In this document: positions 34,159 through 40,927 of the stretch, in pieces
Layout of the letters: every line of letters starts with the position of its first letter
Numbering within the stretch: position 1 is the first letter of the stretch
NCBI GenBank assembly: GCA_902762615.1
Contig: CACWOX010000017.1
Location: forward strand, 1 to 46,692
Direction of reading: 5' to 3'
DNA: 46,692 bases
Source: an uncultured Ruminococcus sp.
GTDB lineage: Bacteria > Bacillota > Clostridia > Oscillospirales > Acutalibacteraceae
Notes under the pieces: generated by a model
The model's database searches: none
Told to the model about the DNA's origin: nothing
Seen by the model: the letters and a program-made list of their open reading frames with translations, nothing else
Program-made: the position numbers and the translations under genes

Positions 34159-35304
34159 ATGAAAAGATATTTCTCCAATATTTTTGCCATTCTTGTTTCA
34201 GGTGCGCTGATATCAAGCACTTTGTTTTTCACAGCCTTCGGAGGCTTCAACGCTGAACAACTTGAACAGCTTCCGGTTGAAAGCACCTCCTCGGCAAAAA
34301 GCGGAAATTACGAAAATGTCGATAAGCTCAGTGTGAGCAAAATCAATGTCAACAAAATATTCGGCAAATTTACTTCGGGCAAAGCAAATAACGATCAGCA
34401 AAATCAAAACGCCGCATCGGAGCCTTCCTCTTCACGGACAACAACAATCGTTGTTTCAAACAACACAACCACAGCAACTTCCGAAACCACCAAAAAAACA
34501 TCTTCCGCCACAACCACGGCAACCGCAAAGGCTCCCGTGGATGAAACAAAAAACATTGATTATATAAAGGATCCCGACTACAAATCCAAATATTATATCG
34601 TCGTCTACACAGGAAGTCAGTCCGCCGTCGTTTACGGCAAGGATGATTCCGGCGCCTATAACGTCAAGGTCAAGGCATTCACCGTGTCAACCGGCAGAAT
34701 CGGCTCTACTCCTACACGCAAGGGCGTCTACAGAATCAGAGCCAAGTACAGATGGCGCAGACTCATGGGCGACTGCTGGGGGCAGTACAGCAGCAGTATA
34801 AGCTCGAGCTATCTGTTTCATTCCGTTCCTTATGACAAACAAAGTCCGGATTCTCTTTACAACGCCTCCTACAACAACCTCGGCAAAGCGGTATCTCACG
34901 GATGTATACGCATGTGCGTAAGAGACTGCAAGTGGATCTACGACAATTGTCCCATCGGCACTCAGGTTAACGTCGTGTGGACCTCGGGTCCCGCCGGAGC
35001 AAGCGTCCCCAAACGCAAGAGCGGAGCCAAGTACAGCGGCTGGGATCCCTCCGATCAGTGGTCAAAGGGCAATCCCTATTTCAGCGACAGTCACAAAACC
35101 TCCACAACAACAACTATTACCACCACCGCCTCAACCGACACGACAACGGCATCCTCTGCCACACAAAGCTCCCAATCCTCAAAGACTTCAGCCGTGTCTC
35201 AGACCGCAGCTTCAACTGCAATTACAACTACCACTACAACTGCCGCTTCCACACAGCCGCCGCAGGAAAGCATCGACGATTTTGACGGAATTCCTGTTGG
35301 ATAA
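34159..35304 (+). CDS. Secreted L,D-transpeptidase (YkuD) with Thr-rich linkers
   Basis: 381 residues. A signal peptide or anchor (FAILVSGALISSTLFFTAF) is followed by a Ser/Thr-rich linker, a YkuD domain (about 140-285) and a C-terminal Thr/Ser-rich tail ending in DDFDGIPVG. The catalytic motif LFHSVPY ... AVSHGCIRM is complete, with Cys249 as nucleophile. Such enzymes make 3-3 crosslinks in peptidoglycan or attach proteins to it and are largely insensitive to penicillins. The start is ATG at 34159, 8 nt after GGAGGT. The mucin-like gene follows downstream from its own promoter. Confidence 0.92.
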   Translation: MKRYFSNIFAILVSGALISSTLFFTAFGGFNAEQLEQLPVESTSSAKSGNYENVDKLSVSKINVNKIFGKFTSGKANNDQQNQNAASEPSSSRTTTIVVSNNTTTATSETTKKTSSATTTATAKAPVDETKNIDYIKDPDYKSKYYIVVYTGSQSAVVYGKDDSGAYNVKVKAFTVSTGRIGSTPTRKGVYRIRAKYRWRRLMGDCWGQYSSSISSSYLFHSVPYDKQSPDSLYNASYNNLGKAVSHGCIRMCVRDCKWIYDNCPIGTQVNVVWTSGPAGASVPKRKSGAKYSGWDPSDQWSKGNPYFSDSHKTSTTTTITTTASTDTTTASSATQSSQSSKTSAVSQTAASTAITTTTTTAASTQPPQESIDDFDGIPVG

Positions 35305-35400
35305 AACTTCATTTTGCATCGTCAATTTGCAGTATATGTTAATTTCACTCTATATCCTAAAAAAAATTGTATAATTAGAAAAAATTTAATTATTTTGCTC

Positions 35401-35429
35401 TTTACAATCTTAAAATAATGTCGTATAAT
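35401..35429 (+). promoter_or_regulatory. Promoter of the Thr/Lys-rich protein gene
   Basis: TTTACA (35401-35406), 17-bp spacer, TATAAT (35424-35429). The start is near 35436, 55 nt before the TTG start codon. Confidence 0.7.
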
Positions 35430-35490
35430 ATTTATGATTTAAATGGGGTAATATCCTGTAGATCAATCAGATCGTAAAGGAGGGACTGAA

Positions 35491-36381
35491 TTGGACAAGT
35501 CTGTTGCACAGAAATTAATGATAGTCATGTCTTTGTTTACAGCAGTGTTTGCCACGGTATTCGTGTGCGGCAACATTGTCAACAGCAGTTCGTCAACCGA
35601 CAGCTACATTCAGCCCGTTCCTAAAACACACTATGTCGTGACCTACAGCGATACTTCGATTGACGAAACGCAGGACGAGGTGATTTCTCAGAGTGACATT
35701 GACGCTCCCGAAGATGAGCCTGTCATTACCACCACCACAACCCAAGAACCTGCAAATATTGAAAACGGCGTGACAGTAGTGGAATTTGTCGATGACGACG
35801 ATGAGGATTACACATCTGAAACAATGAATGTTGCGGAAGAGGACATAGACAACCAGTTTTTGTACATGACCACAGTCACTACCAAGCTGCCTGCCGCCAC
35901 CTTTGAGCAGGTTAAAACCACAACTACCGTAAAATCCACTGCCACTACCACCCGCAAAACAACCAGAAAGACGACAGCAGTGACGGCGGCAAAGCCATAT
36001 ACCACCCGAAAGAAAACTGCAAAGACAACTACTTCAAAGAAAACAACGGTTAAAACCACTGTAAAGACCACTAAATCAACCACAGAAAAAATCCCGTCAT
36101 CTACGAAGAATGCAACGGCTGTACAGTCATCCGCGATCACTACAACCAAGGTCACAACAACCACCGCAAGCACAACGGCATCAACTACCGCCACTACTAA
36201 GGCTGCAACTCAGTCCACCACAGCATCTACCTCTAAGCCGACGACAAAGGCAGTCACCGAAACACAGCATACCACCACGCCTGCTCCCACAACCACTACC
36301 AAAGCGCCGCAGATCGGCGGCGCCGTTTCCATCAACAAGCGCACCACCACTGAGAGCACAGCAGCTTCCGAGCAGCCGTAA
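35491..36381 (+). CDS. Mucin-like Thr/Lys-rich extracellular protein
   Basis: 296 residues. TTG start with AAAGGAGGG upstream. An N-terminal signal/anchor (KLMIVMSLFTAVFATVFVCG) precedes an acidic segment (about 50-130) and then a region of about 160 residues made almost only of Thr, Lys, Ala and Ser (TTRKTTRKTT, KTTVKTTVKTTKSTTEK, TTTTASTTASTTATT). There is no recognisable globular domain or sorting signal. The Lys/Thr part would be strongly basic and could lie along the wall polymers or be glycosylated. Its composition matches the linkers of the neighbouring L,D-transpeptidase and of the SH3 protein at 3298. Confidence 0.75.
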   Translation: MDKSVAQKLMIVMSLFTAVFATVFVCGNIVNSSSSTDSYIQPVPKTHYVVTYSDTSIDETQDEVISQSDIDAPEDEPVITTTTTQEPANIENGVTVVEFVDDDDEDYTSETMNVAEEDIDNQFLYMTTVTTKLPAATFEQVKTTTTVKSTATTTRKTTRKTTAVTAAKPYTTRKKTAKTTTSKKTTVKTTVKTTKSTTEKIPSSTKNATAVQSSAITTTKVTTTTASTTASTTATTKAATQSTTASTSKPTTKAVTETQHTTTPAPTTTTKAPQIGGAVSINKRTTTESTAASEQP

Positions 36382-36406
36382 CAGATTATTTTGAATACAC
36401 AATATC

Positions 36407-36446
36407 AAAAGGAACTGCATTTCATTGAAAAATTGCGGTTCCTTTT
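36407..36446. terminator. Bidirectional intrinsic terminator
   Basis: AAAAGGAACTGCA pairs with TGCGGTTCCTTTT (one mismatch) across 36407-36446. It serves the Thr-rich gene (+) and the solute-binding gene (-). Confidence 0.8.
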
Positions 36447-36469
36447 ACTTTGCGTTTACTTTTTATAAC

Positions 36470-37324
36470 CTAAGCGCTTGCTTTATCGGGATTGTCGTTG
36501 ATGGTGGAGGAAAGCAATACGTTTAACCCGTATTTTTCGCAAATCTCCTTTATTATGCCCTGCTGCGACATACCGACATATTTTTCGGCTATGCGTGAAC
36601 ACAGATCAGCGTCGTCGGCACGGGTGACTATTACAAGGCTGCATTCCGAAATAGGAGTGTCAATATATTTGAAGCTCACATCGCTCTCTTGGAAATTTGC
36701 CGCTGCCCAGATTGCCTGAGGCTCATCGACTGCCGCACACTGCACCTCTCCCGAAGCCAACATGGTAAGTACCTGCTGCATATTGCTGCATACGATGATC
36801 TTCTTCAGGCTGCCCTCCATTACCGAGGCATTGTGAAGCTCCGCCTGCGCGTTGGAACCGCTCACTACAGCCAGCTTTTTGCCCTTGACATCGGCAAGGC
36901 GGCTGATCCTGCTGTCGGCTGTGGTCATTATTACCTGCCTGTAATACAGCCCTGTCTCAATGGTTCTCACCGATGACACAAGCGTTTTCGACGGAGGAGG
37001 ACAATTCCACAGGCAGTCCACGCTGCCCTGCATCAGTTTATCGTAAGCACTCGCCGAATCGAGACGGGTAAAGGACACATCTACCCCAAGTGAATCAGCT
37101 GCATTGGCGGCAGGTTTTCCGGTGAGTCCCTCGGCGCCCTTCCCCTTTTCAGCCTCCAACACAAAAGGGGCGTCGTCGGCTTCGGAGGCGGAGCAGTATC
37201 CGACCCTGAGACCGCCGTTTTCTTTAAGACGGCTGACAGTGCTGTCGGAATGGCAGGAAGCACATACCGATATGCACATTGCCGAGGCAATCAATAATGC
37301 CGCTGTCTTTTTGAGAATATTCAT
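36470..37324 (-). CDS. Solute-binding lipoprotein (family 3 type), orphan
   Basis: 284 residues. The lipobox VCASC puts the lipid anchor on Cys24. The mature protein looks like a periplasmic-binding-protein type 2 fold of the SBP_bac_3 amino-acid class: LRVGYCSAS, a DSASAYDKLMQGSVDCLW segment, LADVKGKKLAVVSGSNAQ and VLTMLASGEVQCAAVDEP. It lacks a neighbouring permease or ATPase, so it may serve a transporter encoded elsewhere or act as a sensor. GGAGC precedes the ATG. The Rrf2 regulator lies 33 bp upstream on the same strand and the two may be co-transcribed. Confidence 0.8.
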   Translation of the reverse strand: MNILKKTAALLIASAMCISVCASCHSDSTVSRLKENGGLRVGYCSASEADDAPFVLEAEKGKGAEGLTGKPAANAADSLGVDVSFTRLDSASAYDKLMQGSVDCLWNCPPPSKTLVSSVRTIETGLYYRQVIMTTADSRISRLADVKGKKLAVVSGSNAQAELHNASVMEGSLKKIIVCSNMQQVLTMLASGEVQCAAVDEPQAIWAAANFQESDVSFKYIDTPISECSLVIVTRADDADLCSRIAEKYVGMSQQGIIKEICEKYGLNVLLSSTINDNPDKASA

Positions 37325-37357
37325 ATGACCAGCTCCGTTCTGTATTTTGTAAAGAGA

Positions 37358-37795
37358 TCAGATAATGTAATTGTTGGAGTAGCTCTCATTCTGCCTGTCG
37401 ATAATATCCTGCAAAGTAATGCTGTCAAGGTATTGGGTGATGGTCTTATTCAATCCTTCCCAGATAAAGAGAGTGGGACAGTTTTCTGCCCTTTCACAGG
37501 TATTTGGCTGCTGTACAAGACATGCCACAGGAGCCAGACTGCCCTCTGTCAGCCGGAGTATCATGCCGACGGTGTAATACTCGGGCGGCTGAGACAGACG
37601 GTATCCGCCCTGAAATCCCCTGTTGGTCTGAAGCAGCTCGGGCGTATTGAGCATCGGAATGATCTGTTCGAGATACTTTTTGGAAATATTCTGGCGCTGT
37701 GCAATTTCTTTAAGCGCAATAAAGCCATCTCCGCGATGTTCGGCAAGATCCAGCATGAGTCTGAGGGCGTATCTGCCCTTCGTTGATATTTTCAT
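37358..37795 (-). CDS. Rrf2-family regulator with IscR-type Fe-S cysteines
   Basis: 145 residues. A winged-helix N-terminus (MKISTKGRYALRLMLDLAEH), the recognition helix (NISKKYLEQIIPMLN) and the wing (NRGFQGGYRL) are typical of Rrf2 proteins. Cys92, Cys100 and Cys106 match the spacing of the [2Fe-2S] ligands of IscR-type sensors, so it probably reports Fe-S or redox status. No isc or suf genes follow; the next gene is a solute-binding lipoprotein. GAGG precedes the ATG. The inverted repeat at 37827-37855 by its own -10 suggests autoregulation. Confidence 0.88.
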   Translation of the reverse strand: MKISTKGRYALRLMLDLAEHRGDGFIALKEIAQRQNISKKYLEQIIPMLNTPELLQTNRGFQGGYRLSQPPEYYTVGMILRLTEGSLAPVACLVQQPNTCERAENCPTLFIWEGLNKTITQYLDSITLQDIIDRQNESYSNNYII

Positions 37796-37821
37796 TTTAC
37801 CTCATTCCCCTTCATTAAGTG

Positions 37822-37855
37822 ATTATACCTACATAATACCACAAAAATTGTAGGT
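37822..37855 (-). promoter_or_regulatory. Promoter and inverted repeat of the Rrf2 gene
   Basis: TATAAT on the minus strand (37822-37827) abuts ACCTACA-N15-TGTAGGT (37827-37833 and 37849-37855), a 7-bp inverted repeat covering the -10 to -35 region. It is placed as an autoregulatory operator would be. Confidence 0.55.
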
Positions 37856-37881
37856 TTTCAAGTGCCGATTACCTGCATTGC

Positions 37882-37930
37882 AAAAAAAATCGGACTGCAC
37901 CGGCATATTATCTGCCAAATACAGTCCGAA
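37882..37930 (-). terminator. Intrinsic terminator of the zinc-ribbon gene cluster
   Basis: TCGGACTG (37890-37897) pairs with CAGTCCGA (37922-37929). The minus strand continues with eight T. Confidence 0.85.
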
Positions 37931-37935
37931 ATCCG

Positions 37936-38469
37936 TCAAATGTCGATAAAAAGACCCTTCGCCTTGAATTTCTTTTCCTTGCGGTAGATCTTTTTGAGTC
38001 TCAGCTTTATCTTGCCCACCACGATATAAAGCAGCACAAGCGATGCAAAAAGCACGCAGAGCCAGATCAGATCCATTGTGCTGTCACCTCTGAGCTGACT
38101 GTATATCTCATCCGAGAGCTTTGTGCCGCTGGAGGTTTTGAGAGAATAGGTGAGGTTGTTCATCTTCTCAAAAATAGCCAGCAGATTGGCTATCACGCCC
38201 AGACAAAGCCCAACGAATACCACGCTCAGCACGGCGCTGATAGTCTTTGCCTGCTCTGAATCGCGTATATCGTATGCCAGCTTGGTAAGAGGACGCATTT
38301 CCGATTCGGGCGGACGCAGCATGGCAAATTCGGCGCGGCTGTCCATCACGGGAGGAAGCTCCTCATCAGGCATAGCACCTGTCGGAGCGTCGCCGGACAG
38401 CTTCTGTCCGCAGCTGCCGCAGTAAAGATCGCTGTCGGCATTCTGTGCGCCGCAATGTGAACAATACAT
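37936..38469 (-). CDS. Double-zinc-ribbon membrane protein (third of three)
   Basis: 177 residues. An N-terminal zinc ribbon (MYCSHCGAQN...YCGSCGQKL) is followed by an acidic/Pro linker, two membrane spans (about 80-100 and 134-151) and a basic C-terminus (KIYRKEKKFKAKG). Such zinc-ribbon-plus-membrane proteins are common in Clostridia and mostly uncharacterised; the ribbon is cytosolic. It is the last gene of a three-gene minus-strand cluster. Confidence 0.75.
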   Translation of the reverse strand: MYCSHCGAQNADSDLYCGSCGQKLSGDAPTGAMPDEELPPVMDSRAEFAMLRPPESEMRPLTKLAYDIRDSEQAKTISAVLSVVFVGLCLGVIANLLAIFEKMNNLTYSLKTSSGTKLSDEIYSQLRGDSTMDLIWLCVLFASLVLLYIVVGKIKLRLKKIYRKEKKFKAKGLFIDI

Positions 38470-38526
38470 ATCGGATTACCTCACTTTCATTGATAAATAT
38501 TTTCTACAGCTGAATGACAGCCTGTA

Positions 38527-38976
38527 TCAGTCTTTCTTTGAGAGCTTTCTGCCCAGGCGCTTGAAGAGTATCACAAGACCGGAAATTGCCATAAGTACAA
38601 GAATCGCTGAAATAGCGATGGCTCCGATGTTGCCTACCAGCTCCAGCGGATCGGTTGAAGTGTTGATCTCGGGTCTGAGAACCTTTTCTTCTCCCTCAGA
38701 TGTAAACCACGACAGTATGCTGCCGAATGTGCCGCTGATGTAAAGATATACCAGACCGCCCACAGACAGTATAAGCAGAATCGCCGGAAGTGTGAGCTTG
38801 TCAGGCTTCGCCTTTTTCTTTACGGGCGCGGAAGCCGCTGTGGTTTCGGGTGCGGAGGACGCAACCGACTCGGTCTTCTTTTCCTCGACCGCGACAATGG
38901 TTTCTACAGCCTTGCCACAATTCGGGCAGGCAGAGGCTCCTGTAGGTATTTCGGTACCGCATGCTTTGCAGAACAT
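38527..38976 (-). CDS. Double-zinc-ribbon membrane protein (second of three)
   Basis: 149 residues. The N-terminus MFCKACGTEIPTGASACPNCG is a zinc ribbon. A Lys/Glu/Ala linker, one membrane span (about 61-80), a short extracellular loop and a second span near 118-137 follow, then a basic tail. Function unknown. Spacings of 57 bp downstream and 75 bp upstream fit a common transcript with its neighbours. Confidence 0.75.
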   Translation of the reverse strand: MFCKACGTEIPTGASACPNCGKAVETIVAVEEKKTESVASSAPETTAASAPVKKKAKPDKLTLPAILLILSVGGLVYLYISGTFGSILSWFTSEGEEKVLRPEINTSTDPLELVGNIGAIAISAILVLMAISGLVILFKRLGRKLSKKD

Positions 38977-39051
38977 AATTCATTCTTCCTTTCGTTCAAA
39001 AAGTAGTTATATATTTCGGCACGAGATCAAAACAGCGCGCCGCAGATTGCC

Positions 39052-39876
39052 TTATTCCGAAATAATCTTGTGATCAACGCAGTAGATTCTGATATTTTTC
39101 AGATCGGTGTCGGATTTTGCCGATGTGAGCATTTCGTAGAGAGTATCGGCATATTTGCGATATCTGTCTGCCTTGCCCACATACAGATAATTGAGCAGAC
39201 CGCTGTTGTTTGAATACCATTCATAGCGCTTTGCCTCATATTCCGTATACCACACATAATAGCAGCAGTCACAGAAGAGCTTTTCCTCCTCGGTGTATTC
39301 CTCACCGAGAATCTCATTGAATTTGGCGGTGTATTCCTCCAAAAAGCTGTAATCCTCCGCCTTGCCCGACTTGGAAAGAAGGTCGTCAATCACCTCGTCA
39401 AAATTCGGGTTGCGGACGTCATCCACCAGAGCAAGCATCATCTTCTGCTTGTCGGTGTCAACCTCTTCTATCTGGGTCTTGGTGTCAAAATTGCTCACTA
39501 CCCACGCAGATGTCCATACGCCGATAATGATAATCGCCACAGCCACAAAGAATCCCAATGCACCTTTCGCAAAGCTCTTGACCCCTCTCGAAGGATCCTT
39601 TCTCGGTGCGGGACCTATGACAATGGTCGGAGCTGTCGGACGTGTGTCAACAAGCGTCTGGGTTTCGCTGCCGCCGGACGCGGTGCTCTTGTAACCCTTG
39701 TAACCCGTGCCTTCCGCGCCTGCGTTCCGGGGTCCGCTGCCGGTGCCGCTTGTGGTATTGCCGCCCTGCTGTCCGCCCGATGGCGTTGCCGCCTCGTCGG
39801 ATGCCGGAGCACCGCATCTGGTGCAGAATTTCAGACCTTCCCGCAGTTCATTGCCGCAATTAGAACAAAAAGCCAT
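39052..39876 (-). CDS. Double-zinc-ribbon membrane protein (first of three)
   Basis: 274 residues. The start is ATG at 39876 with CGGAGG upstream, giving MAFCSNCGNELREGLKFCTR, a zinc ribbon at the very N-terminus as in the two following genes. A Gly/Thr/Ser-rich linker, one membrane span (ALGFFVAVAIIIIGVWTSAWV) and a helical extracellular domain of about 140 residues rich in Tyr/Glu/Asp follow (EEYTEEEKLFCDCCYYVWYTEYEAKRY). No known family. The first gene of the cluster behind the promoter at 39965-39993. Confidence 0.75.
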   Translation of the reverse strand: MAFCSNCGNELREGLKFCTRCGAPASDEAATPSGGQQGGNTTSGTGSGPRNAGAEGTGYKGYKSTASGGSETQTLVDTRPTAPTIVIGPAPRKDPSRGVKSFAKGALGFFVAVAIIIIGVWTSAWVVSNFDTKTQIEEVDTDKQKMMLALVDDVRNPNFDEVIDDLLSKSGKAEDYSFLEEYTAKFNEILGEEYTEEEKLFCDCCYYVWYTEYEAKRYEWYSNNSGLLNYLYVGKADRYRKYADTLYEMLTSAKSDTDLKNIRIYCVDHKIISE

Positions 39877-39964
39877 GCAGATACCTCCGTATAACAAAGC
39901 AGCAAGATTCACAAATAGTCTAATACACTGCCGCTTAATCATAATCTAAAATTTTTCCATATAT

Positions 39965-39993
39965 ATTATGACACAAATAATCAAAAAGGTCAA
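39965..39993 (-). promoter_or_regulatory. Promoter of the zinc-ribbon cluster
   Basis: On the minus strand: TTGACC (39988-39993), 17-bp spacer, CATAAT (39965-39970), about 90 bp before the first start. Confidence 0.65.
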
Positions 39994-40051
39994 CTGTTTA
40001 ATTGAATTATTATGTAAAATCAATATGTTTTTCAGATTGTCCTCAGCAAAA

Positions 40052-40801
40052 TCACTGCGGCGGTACAAAATCCTTGAGCACTCCGTAATTATCACTGTCA
40101 GTGAAATGCCACCATTCCTCTTTGTAAGGGGTAAAACCGCAGGATTTCATGGTTTTTTCCAGCAGCTTGGCGTTGTCACGGGCAAACTGATCCTCGATGT
40201 CGCTGTAATCGCGGTCCGCCAGCTTGGTCAGATTGTCAAAGTCCGTCGGCATCACCATCTCGGTGCCGTCCGAATCCACCAGCGTCACATCCACCGCATT
40301 GCCGCGTGTATGAGAGGAATATTCCTTGCTCGGATCGGTCACATATGCCGTGTTCGGGCAGACCTTCCACAGCTTCTTCTGCGCCTGCACGGTGCGGTAT
40401 GCGTCCCATATTTCCAACCCCATGCCGCTTTTTTCCAGCTTTTTCTGGGCGCGTATCAGCTTCTTTACCGTGCCGTAGCGAAGGTAGGCGTCGCGGAAGT
40501 CGTAAATCGCTTTGCCCGTCATGTTTCGCTTGCCGGAATAACGCAGGTCGATTCGCACGGCAGGAGCGTAATCCCGCACCCTCACCATCTCGTCATTTGA
40601 CGCGGGAGCAGATAAAGTGGGCTGCGTTGCCCTGCTTTCCGGTGTGTCCGACCGGGTAACGGCGGAATATCTGACGCTTGTGCCTTCGGGAAGCACACCG
40701 CTGCTCCGGTTGCCGATGGCAACGTAAATGGCAAGCGCTGCAAACACCATAAATCCCACCGCGCACAGTATAAGCGCCATAGCCCTTGTATTTTTATCCA
40801 T
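40052..40801 (-). CDS. Membrane-anchored D-Ala-D-Ala dipeptidase (VanX/DdpX-like, M15D)
   Basis: 249 residues. An N-terminal membrane span (AMALILCAVGFMVFAALAIYVAI) and a short linker precede an M15D domain. The zinc site SSHTRGNAVDVTLVD (SxHxxGxAxD) and the terminal EEWWHF (Glu and His) are complete, with an Arg in DAYR as in VanX. Such enzymes split D-Ala-D-Ala. With an extracytoplasmic location it would act on wall-derived dipeptide or peptides rather than block precursor synthesis. No vanH, vanA or vanRS genes are near, so it is not evidence of glycopeptide resistance. The ribosome site (GGGAG) is far from the ATG. Confidence 0.88.
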   Translation of the reverse strand: MDKNTRAMALILCAVGFMVFAALAIYVAIGNRSSGVLPEGTSVRYSAVTRSDTPESRATQPTLSAPASNDEMVRVRDYAPAVRIDLRYSGKRNMTGKAIYDFRDAYLRYGTVKKLIRAQKKLEKSGMGLEIWDAYRTVQAQKKLWKVCPNTAYVTDPSKEYSSHTRGNAVDVTLVDSDGTEMVMPTDFDNLTKLADRDYSDIEDQFARDNAKLLEKTMKSCGFTPYKEEWWHFTDSDNYGVLKDFVPPQ

Positions 40802-40855
40802 TGGGCAATATCTACTCCCTTGATTATTTGATTATTTTCCGGATTACTAAACAGA

Positions 40856-40907
40856 ATCCGCCCTGACGCAGCGATAGAGCGATAACGCAGCACGGCTCAT
40901 GGCGGAT
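40856..40907 (-). terminator. Weak hairpin after the acidic-repeat gene
   Basis: ATCCGCC (40856-40862) pairs with GGCGGAT (40901-40907) with a long loop that holds smaller repeats (GCAGCGATAGAGCGATAACG). The T-run is poor. Confidence 0.35.
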
Positions 40908-40927
40908 CCGTTATTATTATGGCTTTA

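Noticed and set aside
36110-36394. Pro/Gln-rich alternative frame over the Thr-rich gene
   Set aside because: A by-product of the ACC/ACA codon repeats of the real gene read in another frame.
40052-40801. Glycopeptide-resistance cluster
   Set aside because: Only the VanX-like dipeptidase is present, it is membrane-anchored towards the outside, and no vanH, ligase or two-component genes are near.
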